64,000 nucleotides of DNA from [Phialemoniopsis] sp. UDSM-2020 (lineage: Eukaryota > Ascomycota > Sordariomycetes > Thyridiales > Thyridiaceae). The stretch is taken from positions 2,480,001 to 2,544,000 of the forward strand of contig JAEILZ010000002.1 in assembly GCA_018873225.1 (NCBI GenBank), written 5' to 3'. Position numbers and translations under genes: made by a program. Each line of letters opens with the position of its first letter. Position 1 is the first letter of the stretch. The notes beneath the pieces are model-generated. The model saw nothing but the letters and a program-made list of their open reading frames with translations, searched no databases and had not been told where the DNA came from. Positions 44,742 to 56,621 of this stretch are shown piece by piece.

Positions 44742-47700
44742 TTTGATGGATAGTAGTAAGACCTTGAAGGCGGTTTGATTATGATTATGTTTGAGATGTG
44801 GTAGAAGAAGTAGCGAAGGGCTTTTGTAGCGATCGAATATCTGCTTTTGTTGGAGCTGATGGGGAACAGAAAATCTTGCCCAAGATCAAGGGAGAAATCG
44901 ATGCTTCTTATACTTGGAGATGTCTGGCTACCTGGTTTACCTTCTTGCTCCCTGGCTCTGCTAAATTAACGACGCAGAGCCTGAGAGCCTACTCGGACCT
45001 CACCTTGCGTCACATCAGCTGCCTCTGGAAGAACAGACCTGGGAGACAGAAGAGATCGTCGTCACAAAGCAATGGTGATCGGCATACCAACATCGATATA
45101 GCTATCTCATCGAAGAGCTCGGCAAGGGCTTCCATGAATGGGATTCTCTGGGCGCCCTCAGACCGTCCTCAGATGAAACGGCGGCAGCGAACCATGGTCC
45201 TTAGCACAAAAGTGCCCATTTCTTTTCCCCCCTGTGGGTAATGCGCCAGGGTGACGGTACGAAGCTGAACGGCACAGATAGCACAGACTTCCAAGTACCT
45301 GGTAGGGAAAGTAGGCAAGCTCAAGGAGGAGCATTTCCTTGCTGGGATCCGTTTCCCGCTTCATTTGCACACCGTCATTGCCATTGATACGAGTCTTGGA
45401 TGACGAAAACGGAAGCGATAAACGGTTGAATGTGTGTTCGCCACATATATCAGGGCCTGATATAGGTAATGGTTCCCCCTGAGCTAAGTGGCGCCAAACA
45501 CCTTGTGTTGAGCCACACGGCGATAGCGGACTGGCGGAAGTGGATGCCAAAATCAGGAAATCACCTCCGGAACGGCGCGCCTTGAGAGCACACTAGCTGA
45601 TAAGGGGCCGAAAGGAAGAAGCCTCTTGGCTTGCCCACTTGCTCAGAGGTGACTTGGGGAGCCATCTGAGGGGTCGTGTGTGTAGTGTTGTCGCTCATTC
45701 GATCATGATCGATAAGCGACGCGTCGAGCACCTAGCTTCCTCCACCAGACAAGGACCACGCGGTCAGGGCACTTGCCAGAGTCCAACGACGGTCAGACGA
45801 TGTCCTTGGAGGAGTCCTCCGGCGGCATTAACGGCTTGGGAAATGAGGAAAAGTAGGGGTCCCTAGGGGAGGGATGACATCGGTGGAGGCTGAGACAGCA
45901 ATGCAGGTACAGTACGATGACCACATGGGAGTGCGGTTGCACTGGCTGAACTTCAGGGTATCGAAGGGTGCAACCAAGGCAATTCCCCAGCAGGCTTCTG
46001 CTCTGGAAAGCGCTGGCGAAGGCCTTGGAAGATGCGATTTCGTCAGTCGAGTGTTCTGGAAGGGTGTGGTCGTTTGCGGCATTGGGTTAGGCGAGAGTGG
46101 GCTCTCTGCATTGATGGGAGGCGATTGCATGGTTGCAGCGCATTGGCCTGATTTCTTGCCTTTCATGGGTGCACAAATGGATGACGTACCGGAGCCTCAG
46201 GTTTGCGCAACACACGCTCCAAGCCAAAGCAGAACGCACAGGTAAAATTTGGCGGGCGGGGAGAACGGCTCAACGGCCAAAACAACGGTTGAAGACGATC
46301 TCAGCCCTGTTGGGAAATCAGATCGTGAAGCAAGCAGAGGCCGGGGCAGGATGTGGCACCTGTTCAGGCCTAGCTCCCCTAGTTCTCCGTGTTTCCTCCA
46401 GGGGCCGCCAGTGATGATGACGGGAGGGCCCACGACCACAGGCCTCATCCCCGCAAAAACAGTCCACGTAGGGCATGAAGTACCGGCTGCTAGCGCGACG
46501 CTACAGAGGGCTTACAGGGTCTCCCATGGGTTGGTGGCTGGTGAAAGCAACGCTATTCAAGGCAGCCTAACGGTGTGCTCAACCGTAAACCCCTGTCCAG
46601 TTACGCACGCCTCGCCAACGAATTACCACCGTCAATGCAATGCTGTCATTCATGACCGTCATCCTGCGCTCTCCCTGCAATCTCTCCCAAGTCAGGTTCA
46701 GAGCACAAGCAGAGGTGTTGGTGTGAACCTCGCCCTATCAGCCTATGTAACCCCCCTTCAATGTGTTGTTTCCCTGTCGAGCGTAAAGCATCATGGCCTC
46801 CCCTTCAAACGGTGTTGCATCTTATTCGTTGTGCCATCACAAAGATCGCCATCGAGAGCTGATTCGCTAAAGAAGCAGGAGGAGAGGAGAGCTTACCCCA
46901 ACCAAAACCTACCATTGTCCGCCACCATGCGAAACACGCAAATCCAGTTTCTATTCTTGAAATGCGATCATCGACCCCCTGGGCTGCCCAGGGCGCGAAC
47001 CTTTTTGAGTGGAGTCTGCTGTCTGGCTGCGGAGCACGCAGCCCCGAATGCGGCAATTCTGTGTCGATGCCGATGATCTCTCAACAGCACTGGGCAATTT
47101 CAAACCCTACGGTCCCTTGCAATTCACGTTAATTAATCCCGTTCAGCTCGCTCGAGCCTCCAGCACCGTTTAGCACGTTCTGAAGGACCGATCGACACTC
47201 GTACTTGTCGGAGAATTTCTACCTCTCTCATCTCCAGAACATGAGATCAGCGGTTGCTTGGCAGGAGCAACAACCGGTTTTTGGACGGCCTGGCTTCGAC
47301 ACCGGCTCGACCGGCTCCAATATAAGACGCTGTGGCTGACTTCACGATGTAACGTGCGGCCACAGTCGTCGTGGCGCCTGCTTCAACCTTGGTTGTTAGC
47401 CTGGGTTTTCAGCTGGTCAAGCAGCACGGACAAAGTCCTGTGCCTATCATCAAAGTTTGTAATTTTGCCGATCCGGGAGGGAACCGATTGTGATTCGAAT
47501 TTGGTACAGGCAGCCGGAGCTCGGCCGGAGTGGTGGAGCTCGGAAAGACGGCGACGACCAAGACTTGCAAGGTGACTTCGTACGTAATATGCAAGGATTA
47601 TGAGGAACAGAACAATAGCCGGTAAATCAATTCAGAACCAAGAAACTCAGGCTCGCTAGCAATTTAATCCCTTCAGTGAGGAAAATGCAAAGTCTTTCAA

Positions 47701-47807
47701 CGTGTAACAAGGAACGGAGCAAGGTAGATGCCAAGCTATGTCTTCAAGGGGCGGCAGAGGGGGTATCAAATGAGATCGTCATACAAAGTAAAAACCCAAC
47801 AGTCCAG
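44742..47807. other. Gene-free region with hydrophobin promoter
   Basis: About 3 kb upstream of the hydrophobin and downstream of the PIP-kinase-like gene, both minus strand. A 275-codon plus frame at 46249-47076 begins at a non-ATG codon and has random composition, so it is not called. Nothing else was recognised. Confidence 0.4.
44907..44912 (-). promoter_or_regulatory. TATA box of the hydrophobin gene
   Basis: Minus-strand TATAAG, 166 nt upstream of the hydrophobin ATG. Confidence 0.35.
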
Positions 47808-48991
47808 TCAAGCATCGTCTCTAACCTCTACCATCTCTAAGCACATCTTCAGGAACCTCTCTCTGTACTCGTCCGGCGTAGTCGTGATACTCATAGGTCC
47901 ATGTCCCGTGATGAGATCCCAGGCCTTGATCAGCAGGGTCATCAACATCGGCTGCACCTTGTGCTTGGCCCAGAAGAAGTCGAGGATCGCAGCGCGGAAA
48001 ATGTGTTTGCCATCTGGCGAGGGCACGCCGGTTCGCCAAGAGGGAGGCAGTGGCGGCACGGACGGCGGGGCCTTCGGCACAGCGTCTGCCCCCTCGACGT
48101 GCGATGGCCCTGGCGATGTGGCAGCTATTGGGTTGTCTGACTTGATCCTTACTAAGAAGAGCGAGTAATCCACCGCGTTGTGATCGGCAAGAAATTTGGT
48201 ATCTCGCTCCAAAGCTTCGACAAAGACCTTGGCTTCTTTGTTGCTCAGAATGATCTTGTCATGAAACTCGTCCGCCAGTTGATCCTTGGTCGCCTCGCTG
48301 GTAAGCCGGCCGTCTGCAATGTCTCGTTCTGGATAGAAATAGCTGGTAGGCTTAAGGTCCCAATGCTCCCATCCATCCTCGGCCTGGTCGGACCCATACA
48401 TTATATTCTCCATGACGATATGGTGGCTTGGGGCCAAACGGAAAGTGCGGCCCAGTGCACGGTCTGTGCAGCCAAGGAAGTCGCAGATGCGGACGAGGAG
48501 GGATGTCGGGTGGGAGGCCATGTAGGTCACGTAGGGTTCGAGGAGGTCGTTTTCGAAGAACGAATATTCAAAGTGTCTCGGGATGGACTTAACGAGATAC
48601 TGCTGATTCAAGGTCGAGAAGAAAGTCTGGATAGATCGTAGTTAGTACAAGAGTTTACATAGACGGCACGGTCATCACAGCGAGAACCTACCGAGCCAGA
48701 GAAGCCCATGTCACCTAGGGCCCGCAGCACTGTTCCTTCATCTTGGCTCGCCTCGGTCGCGTCGTCCGTGAAGGCAGCAACATAGTCATCGTCGTTCACT
48801 CTCCAATGTTCGGTGCGAAGGTTCTGAAACTCGACAGGTCGTATTTTATGCAGCGGCAGTTGGTAGAGGGAGAAGAAGGCAGAGAAGAGGGCGAGGATGC
48901 GGCCCAAAGCGGTAGAGCTCCGGCCTTGGGTGGGTCGGCGCCGTGTTATGGCGCGCGCCACGGACCGTGCTATGGATGCTTTGCGGCCCAT
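47808..48991 (-). CDS. Short phosphatidylinositol-phosphate kinase-like protein
   Basis: Two exons, 48991-48692 and 48626-47808, 372 residues from MGRKASIARSVARAITRRR, the first in-frame ATG. PIPK marks in order: GFSGSTFFSTLNQQYLVKSI (glycine loop and substrate-side Lys), LLVRICDFLGC, a MENIMYG segment, WDLKPTSY (in place of the usual YDLKGS), VDYSLFLVRI (usual DYSLL), and AAILDFFWAKHKVQP (the metal-binding Asp of the IID motif). Full-size fungal PIP5K (Mss4) is much longer, so this is a compact, divergent relative consisting of the catalytic domain only. Activity and substrate are uncertain because of the altered DLKGS motif. The basic N-terminus may bind membranes. Confidence 0.8.
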
Positions 48992-51066
48992 GACAGTCTC
49001 TAGGGAATAGGGAGTTTGAGGGATGTTGTATGCAAACGGCGCCGGAACCGGCAAAGTCAAATCGATGCTTGCTTTTTGCTAGCTTCTTGTCACGATTAAT
49101 TTTGGGAGTGTTTTTTCTTTCTGTGGTGAACGGCCAGTCATCTCTGACGTCACTGACCACTCATACTGACACCAGACACCACACACACCAGTTGACGGTG
49201 CGCAGACTGGACTCCATTGTTACCCATTGTCGCTGGCACACACTTGTCGATAAGGTGATAAGACCCGCGTTGCTCCAGTCTGCTATCTTTAAACCCGACT
49301 CCCGCTTTTGGCAGTATATCACAAGAATGGGCTCACTCAGCCGTCCAGCCACCCAGCCACCTGCATCACGACTTCAAAACAATGCAAGCGGAACCGAGTA
49401 TCTAGTTGCGCAGAACTCAAGGCTAGCGCGGAATTAAAGCCTCCTTTAGGGTATGCTTCAAGTGGACGACGCCCTTGATCGGCCCCCACGCGTTGAGTTT
49501 CCAACCCCTGACTGGCCCGGAAAGGACCAGAGCAGACAAGCTGCTCGCTCAGTCTGAGCTCTCGAGGGAAACATAATTTTACACATATCTGATCATGCAT
49601 TATCCTCGCAGCCGACACCGGGTAGCTCGCATACTCCCGTCGTGTGTCTCAAGCCATGACATGCTAAGTCGGAAATATTGGGTTCACATTCCCGAAATTG
49701 CCTCCTGCACACACAAAAAGCAATATGCAGAATTGCCTTGTCAGAATTACCCATCCAGTCGTCCTTTGCAATTACCCAGTTGACACTTGAGGCGGACCTG
49801 CATAAGGGTAGGCCAATATCCTTACTAGCATTCTACATGCTTTTGAGAGCTGCAGGTGACGCCGAGACAACTGCTCAAAACCCGCAGCACCGAGCAAATT
49901 GTCTTGAGCAGAAGGGCATTCAGAACGGAATCTGATATATCTCCTGACAGAAACACAAACCCATGCAGAGACTTTTGTTTCTCCGCTCGTACGACCCCTC
50001 AGCGATCGTCGTCATAGGATTCCCTCTTTGACCCGCGTTAACGAACCATAGCCTTGCGGGTGCCAGAATGCCTTGTCTCACCTCTCAAGGATCTTCCATG
50101 TTGCTAGACTCAAGAGAGGCTGACCAGCTCAGGGCGTGCGGAGCAGGGCTCAGTCTGAGACGACGGCTGTGATTTTCTGAGAAGGCTTCAACGTGGGGGG
50201 CTGCAAAAAGTCATCGATCGACGTTGCGAAGGGAGGCAAGGACGGGAGCTAGCGCAGACGTGCCGCCTCGGGCTCAAGATCGTGGCAGACTAGTGGCATC
50301 CTTCTTCTCGGTCTTCCATCAGCCTTCAGCGTGGGTTCGTTTCATATCCGACCGTTACATTCCATAAACCTTAACTCCCTCGCCTCGAGCCGCATTCTTC
50401 CTGGCGGCGGCTGCCGTCCAATGTGTCAGCTCCTAAAAGACGTCTCTGGGATTGATCCCGGGTGTCTGGGAAACTTTTCTTATTAGGTCCCCTGTCAGTG
50501 TAGGAACACAAGCAAGAATACTGCCGCGATGACCTGAACATCTATCATAACAATTGAATCCAATGCCAAAAGAAGGAAGCATAGACTTCAATGGGAAATT
50601 AGACAGCCACTACTGTATGTCCAGACTCTCGGGCCAGTCTTGGGATGTCCAAGGTCGAGCCACTGTGAGAAATTAGGCTTGCCGCATTTTCTCTCTCATG
50701 CAAGCCATGCAAGGGCTATTGGTCAGACCAAGACACGGCACAGCCATGGTGAACTCCCCTAAACCTCGAGATCAGCACACACGGCAAGAGAACCGGAAGT
50801 CTTTGAGTCGCTCATGGACATCGAGTGAGGTCGTCTCCCGCAACGATAACACAACGCCCAACTGAGAGTATGGAGGTATCCCAGCGACTCCAGATACATC
50901 ATAATCTTGTAAGACAAATGCGAAACCGCCAGTGTCAATAGACGACGCCACTGACCGACAAGGCTTTAGCCTCCTTGCCTCTATCACGTTCCAAAGCCTC
51001 TCTCTCTCGACATCATTGACCAGATTTTGTGATCAACATGGTCATACCATGGCGCAATGTGTGGTG
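48992..51066. other. Gene-free region of about 2 kb
   Basis: Between the PIP-kinase-like start (minus) and the GLEYA adhesin promoter (plus). No coding region, RNA gene or repeat family was recognised. Confidence 0.4.
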
Positions 51067-51072
51067 TATAAA
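51067..51072 (+). promoter_or_regulatory. TATA box of the GLEYA adhesin gene
   Basis: TATAAA, 124 nt upstream of the ATG at 51196 and followed by a CA/CT-rich leader. Confidence 0.5.
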
Positions 51073-51195
51073 GGAGAGCCTTCATCTCCAGCTTTGCCAG
51101 ATTCTTATTCTCGGCCAACAACAGCAACAACACATCCTTCTTCATTCATTTATACACTCCTTTAACCTTCGTTGAATCGGCATCAATTGCCCACC

Positions 51196-54128
51196 ATGCA
51201 GACTATCGCTGCACTCGTTCTCGCCGCCCTCCCGGCGGTGATGGCACAGTGCCACAAGAACAACTGCCTCAGAGAAGTCGCCGGAACCCGGGCCCGCGCC
51301 GTCCCCATCTCCAGCCGCCGCGATGACTGCTCCGGCTTCATGACTACCACTGTCACCTTGGGAACGTAAGTGATTTTCTCAGAGTCCTACACGAGACGAA
51401 GACCTGCGAATTTTGGCTGACCCGTCCATCTAGGTTCCAAAACACCACTGCCCATGCTGTGCCCACCTACATCTCCAGATGTTCGGGCAGTTCCGCCTAC
51501 TCCTCGGCTTGTAGCTGCTGGGGCATCACTGCCGCCGTGATCACGATTGGCGACTCGACCACGGTCACAGACCATCCTGCGACCACGACTTCAGAGCCAG
51601 AGTCGACGACCACAGATTTTGAGTCCGGTTCTTCTTCCTTCGAGATCACCACAACAGAGCCCCCAACGGAGTCTCCCACGACCTTTGCGACATCCACGAC
51701 GGAGCCAATCGAGAGCACCACGGAGAGTGCTGAATCTTCGATCACTCAGGGCCCTGAATCCAGTGCAGAAATCTCCAGTACCGTCGAATCAGCCAGCAGC
51801 AGCAGTACCGAGGAATCGTCCAGTAGCATCGAGGCCACGACGAGCAGCGTCGAGCCGACTCCCATCTCGTCCACCGAGAGTGAGCAGCCCACATTCATCA
51901 GCACGACCACAGAACAAGGCCCTGAATCCAGCGCCGCCACAGATATCTCTAGCAGCATTGAGCCCACTAGCAGCACCAGTGCCGAGGAATCAAGCAGCAG
52001 CATCGAGGCTACGACCAGTAGCGTCGAGCCTACTCCTATCTCCTCCGCAGAAGTTTCCAGCAGCATCGAGCCGTCTAGCACCAGTGGTGTCGAGGAGTCG
52101 AGCAGCACCCTCGAGGCCACGACCAGCAGCGTCGAGCCTACTCCCATCTCGTCTTCCGTCGAAAGCACAGAGTCATCAGTCACACAAGGTCCTGAGTCTA
52201 GCGCTGAGCCAGCTACTAGCAGTGCTGAGCCATCTGCCAGCAGCATTGAGCCAACTACTAGCAGCGTTGAAGCATCAAGTACTTTTGAGCCAAGTGCTAG
52301 CAGTGTTGAGTCTTCCACCGGTGCTGAGTCAGCTACCAGCAGTGTTGAGGCCTCAAGCAGCTTTGAACCAACTCCTAGCACCATCGAGAGCGAAGCACCT
52401 ACATTCGTCAGCACGACAGAAGCCACAGGGTCATCAGTCACGCAAGGTCCTGAGTCCAGTGCTGAGCCGACTAGCAGTAGCATCGAGGCGTCGAGTAGCA
52501 GCTTTGAACCTTCCAGCAGTGCCGAGCCAACCAGCAGCAACATTGAGGCCTCGAGTAGCAGCACCGCGAGCGAGGAGGCTACCCCAATCTCGTCATTCAC
52601 TGAAACTCCGGAGTCATCGATCACGCAGGGTCCCGTGTCAAGCGTAGAATCATCTGAGCCATCAGTATCGAGCGAAGGTCCAGTGTCCACTACGGCTGGC
52701 CCCGACTCGAGCTCCTCATCTGGTCCCGAATCATCCGAGAGCAGCGCAGAGACAAGTACCGCTGCTCCGGAGACGACTTCATCTTTTGAGTCTCCTGCCC
52801 CTACTACCTTTGTGACATCCACAATTGACTCTTCCGAGACGGTGATCGCAACGGAGTCCTCCAGCGAAAGCGGCTCAGAGTCTCTAACAACTATTGTCGA
52901 GCCAACAACTATTGTCGAGCCAACAACCATTGTCGAGCCAACAACTATTGTCGAGCCAACAACCATTGTCGAGCCAACAACCATCGTCGAGCCGACAACC
53001 ATCGTCGAGCCGACAACCATCGTCGAGCCGACAACCATCGTCGAGCCGACAACCATCGTCGTCGAGCCGACTACCGTTGAGCCAACAACTATCCTTGAGC
53101 CAACGTTCACGGAGTCGCCCTCAGCAACCGAGGAACCGACAGGGACGACCGCAACGCCGGACGTCTCGAGCTTTACCACGAGCACCACTCAAGAGCAGGG
53201 AGCAACAGAAACTCCCACTTTTGACTCGACGATCACGAATATTCCCAGCAGCACGGATCTGAATGGCCCTGCATCCACGGAGTCTGCATCTGGCAGCGAA
53301 ACACCTGCTGTATCAAGCACCGACGTCGCCAGTACAGCTAGTGAGACTGCATCGGGCAGCGAAACACCTGCTGTTTCAAGCACTGACGTCGCCAGTACAG
53401 CTAGCGAGACCGCATCTGCAAGTGAGCAACCCATCCCCTCCACGACTCCGGCGATAACCACGACTGACGAATCGTCTACTACGCAGCCCTCTAGTAACAC
53501 TGCGGAACCGACGTCGACGGCCTGCGCCCAGGGCCTCGAGTACGCGTTCTACGACCTGTCTCCCGGACAGGGCCAGGACCTCATCCCCAACAACATCCCA
53601 GGCAACAGGTACAGGGAAGTCTTTGACGTCGACAGCGTCAAGGGCGTCATCCCCAACATCACGGGCATCTCCACCCAAATCAGCTACCTCGCGGGCTGCG
53701 ACTCTACTGACATCCCCACGGTCGACGGCGTTGACCGCGCCGGTTACCACCCGGACTACGCGGCGCTTGCTCACCGTGCCTACTTCAAGGTCCCCGCCGA
53801 CGGCACTTACACCTTTACCCTCCGTGGCGACGAGATTACTCTTGTCTGGATCGGTGAGAGTGCCGTCACTGGCTGGACCGTGGACAACGCCAACCTCATC
53901 TCGGATGTCAGCGAGAGCCCTGCTTCCTACTCCTTTGACGCTGTTGAGGGCGATTATCTCCCTTTCCGTGTTCTCTATGTCAACGCCCAGGGATGTTCGC
54001 AGCTGTCGGTGCTTTTGACCGGCCCGGAGATCTCGTTCCTTACCCCATCCAGCTCTACCGAGAACATTGTTCAGTTCTGTGCCAGCGACTCGGCACCTGT
54101 GTGGCCTGACTGGCAGGACGAGTCTTAA
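51196..54128 (+). CDS. GLEYA-domain cell-surface adhesin with repeat stalk
   Basis: Two exons, 51196-51365 and 51434-54128, 954 residues. Signal peptide MQTIAALVLAALPAVMAQ. An N-terminal Cys module follows: CHKNNCLREV, DDCSGFMTTTVT and VPTYISRCSGSSAYSSACSC. A Ser/Thr/Glu/Pro stalk of about 620 residues then spans roughly 120-740. It includes a nine-fold TTIVEP run, a 21-residue doublet and five QGPESS-like blocks. The C-terminal GLEYA domain (about 752-950) starts with the signature GLEYAFYDL and includes YFKVPADGTYTFTLRGDE, VWIGESAVTGW and VLYVNAQGC, the PA14-like fold of yeast flocculins and Epa adhesins that binds glycans. No GPI site follows the domain. Wall attachment may be through other contacts. 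The stalk is expected to be heavily O-glycosylated. Confidence 0.92.
52887..53102 (+). repeat. 18-bp tandem repeat encoding TTIVEP
   Basis: Nine consecutive 18-bp units (52887-53048) encode TTIVEP, followed by one 21-bp (TTIVVEP), one 15-bp (TTVEP) and one 18-bp (TTILEP) variant. The earlier units use CCA and the later ones CCG for Pro. The pattern shows unit-by-unit expansion inside the adhesin stalk. Confidence 0.95.
53286..53411 (+). repeat. 63-bp direct repeat in the adhesin stalk
   Basis: Two nearly identical 63-bp copies (53286-53348, 53349-53411) encode ASGSETPAVSSTDVASTASE plus one residue each. The start of a third copy follows (ASASEQP). Confidence 0.9.
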
Positions 54129-55213
54129 GATGTGGTCTCGGGGAGAAAAGTTAAAGACCGGGGGTGTGGTAATAATTAGATGGGTGGCGGATGTATGATT
54201 CACTACTTTCCTTTCCAACATTGTTCGCTGTTATTCGATTTATTTGCGAAAGCCCGACGGGATTTGCTTCGGTACGGTCTGTGTAGGCTATTGAGTTACC
54301 ATTCATCCATCAGCTTCATACTTCGAGCAGACAATTCAATTTCATTTGTAATTTCTCCATTCTTGGCTCTCTGACTGCTTGCGTCCTTGGATTCTTATTT
54401 GCCCGGTAAACACTGGCATAATATCCCTTTACAATGCATGCAATGCTACTCTTAGTCATTTTGTCTATTATCAAATTCACGCAGGGCCGATTGCTACAAG
54501 CAATTACTGATAAGGAAGGGAGTTCAAGACCAACAAAGACTGGAAGGAGGCCAGATAGGGCAACGAACACCATGTGACGTACTTAGTTATTGAACTTGCG
54601 GCTGCGCACTTGAATGATCAAAATCTCGATACCCCAGGATGCCGACTCACTCACCTTCCGCTTACCTTCTATTCAATATCACCTCAGCATCAGGAAGCAA
54701 TCACATTTCCCTTGGAATTTTTTCCCCTGCCACTAGCTGCAAACTACCACCTCCAATCTCACCCCGGCCCTACTCTTTCCTCCTCAGTCACATATACCGT
54801 TCACGCCTGCCACCTGCCTACTTTAAAACGCACAATTGTACTTACCCCACAGGCATTTTATCAAGCACCCATTGCAAATATGGCAGGAGCTTCTAGGTAA
54901 GGCGCCTTCTCTGTTCTTATCTTAGTGCTTGCTGATGTGATATGACAGAATTTCCGAATGCATCCTATCATCATTTATCCTGACCTCGAAATTTCAACAA
55001 CCGCTCCCTCTGCCACCCAACCATCACTTTGCTTTGATCTCTTTTCTTCCCAGATCTGTCATCAATTGTCACCTTGTCATCATATCGGATTCTGCCACGT
55101 CTGTCACCTAGCCCTCAGTTTCCCTGATCTCAGACCCTCCAAGAGCCTCTGCCTCAATTCCCATTGTTTTCCTTGTACACTCCTCTCACCCATCACCATC
55201 GCTGTCGTCCACG
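54129..55213. other. Intergenic, leader of the repeat-protein gene
   Basis: 1.1 kb. From about 54640 the plus strand is strongly pyrimidine-rich, as in fungal 5' leaders. An ATG at 54880 (MAGASR) is followed by a good intron (GTAAGG at 54898, ATGACAG ending about 54949) and a short frame. This could be an upstream ORF or a leader intron of the gene at 55214. Confidence 0.35.
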
Positions 55214-56621
55214 ATGGACACATCACAGCAAATTCCGTCAGTGCATAGCACCGGCCGCAGCACGGAGATATCCAGTGCCATTCTCGCGCTATTTGTCTCC
55301 AAACTCACCCAAGAACAGACACATATCGAAGCAGAGGACAAGCTATCTGCTACCGCTACTGATGCACAGCGAAGTATCTGCAACATAGCCAGCAACATCT
55401 TCACCAAGCAGAATGAGCTCAGGGCATGTCTGGGGTCGGAGACGTACAACCACGAATGGTATGATTGCAATTTAATTCTCCTGGTCGAATGGGAACACTG
55501 CTGACATACATAGGGGTCTGGCAGAATCGACCGACCCTTTCCTATCTATCCCAGGCAGTGCTGCTGCAGAGGAGGCAATCATGGTGAGTCCTCCCAGACC
55601 CAAAAGGACTTTTGAGCTGTCCCTGACTGTTATCCCCTTCCAGGCTATTATCTCGTTCAGGCTCGGGATGTTCGGAGAACTGCCCAACGAGCTCAGTTGT
55701 CCAGAGGCAACGGGTTATCCCACTACCTAAATCCACAGCCCTCTGATTTCCAATATCAGCAAGCCTTTCCATTCTGGTACCAGAACGGTCTTCCACAGGG
55801 GTTTCCCATGTGCTCGCATCTATTTCTCTCTCCCCAGGGAGCCACCACGCCATCGGGACAGATATCGCAGATTGCACATGACTCTCCACCGTCCGCACAG
55901 CCTCTGTCTGCTGCACAGCCTGCCGGTTCCCGTTCACCTACTTGTCCCTTGCAGTCAGTTTATCCATCGGAAAGTCCCCTTTCACAGTCTTACCGATCTC
56001 ATCAAGATTCGTGCTGCCAGTCCAGTGGACAGCAAGATAACGCTGTCCGTCGAGGAAGACAGTGATTACAAGACGATTCATGTATCCCGCTTCAAGAGAT
56101 CGCTGTCTGTCGAAGACGACAGTGATCAGAAGGCTATCGGAACACGTCGCACCAAGACCAGGCTGTCCATCAAGGATGACAGTGATCACAAGGCCCGTAT
56201 CAAGAGGGCACACTCAATAAGCTCGGACGATGAAGTTCCAGTCAAGCGGTCCATTCTGAAATCTTCGGGCCGAAAGCCAGTCGCCAGCATCTCTTCATCG
56301 CCCGCAACAATTGAACGCGTCAAGTCTTCTTCTCCAATGTTTGTCGATGCCAAGCCCAAGGAGACGGATACCTCGTGTGACGCACCCATGTTTGACCATT
56401 GTGCAATCAAGGCATTCGACGTGTTCCAGGCGAAGTGGAAGAGGTACAACATTTTCACCGAGAGATTGTCAACCCGAATTTCATCATTGGCTAGGATGAC
56501 GACTGGTATCCCATCAGGGCGTTGGGATGCTTTGGCACCGAGGAACATCATGCTTATGAGCCGAATGGCGGCTAACAAGGATACAACACTGCGTTCTGAA
56601 AGGTGTTATCCCACTACCTAA
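55214..56621 (+). CDS. Unknown protein with three 20-residue charged repeats
   Basis: Proposed exons 55214-55458, 55514-55583, 55661-55953 and 56021-56621, 402 residues. I do not recognise a family. The N-terminus is helical (MDTSQQIPSVHSTG to about 80). A Gln/Pro/Ser-rich section follows (about 115-200), then three consecutive 20-residue repeats built on L-S-V/I-x-x-D-S-D-x-K with intervening basic residues, a Ser/Lys-rich part, and a C-terminal segment with FQAKWKRYNIFTERLS. There is no signal peptide; the many basic clusters suggest nuclear location. Exon 4's donor is GTCAGT, and the 55661 acceptor was chosen over the nearer one because that frame stays open. The model needs RNA support. 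Confidence 0.5.
56041..56220 (+). repeat. 60-bp tandem repeat, three copies
   Basis: The segments starting at 56041, 56101 and 56161 share CGCTGTC(C/T)(G/A)T plus GA(C)AGTGAT at the same offset, a period of exactly 60 nt. The encoded core is LSVEEDSD, LSVEDDSD and LSIKDDSD. A degenerate fourth copy (HSISSDDEVPVKR) may follow. Confidence 0.85.

Noticed and set aside
46249..47076. 275-codon plus-strand frame
   Set aside because: Starts at a non-ATG codon; random-looking composition, no domain and no splice support.
51746..53188. 480-codon open frame antisense to the adhesin stalk
   Set aside because: It is a by-product of the repeated Ser/Thr/Glu/Pro codons, which are stop-free on the other strand. 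Its Val/Ser/Gly-rich product has no independent features.
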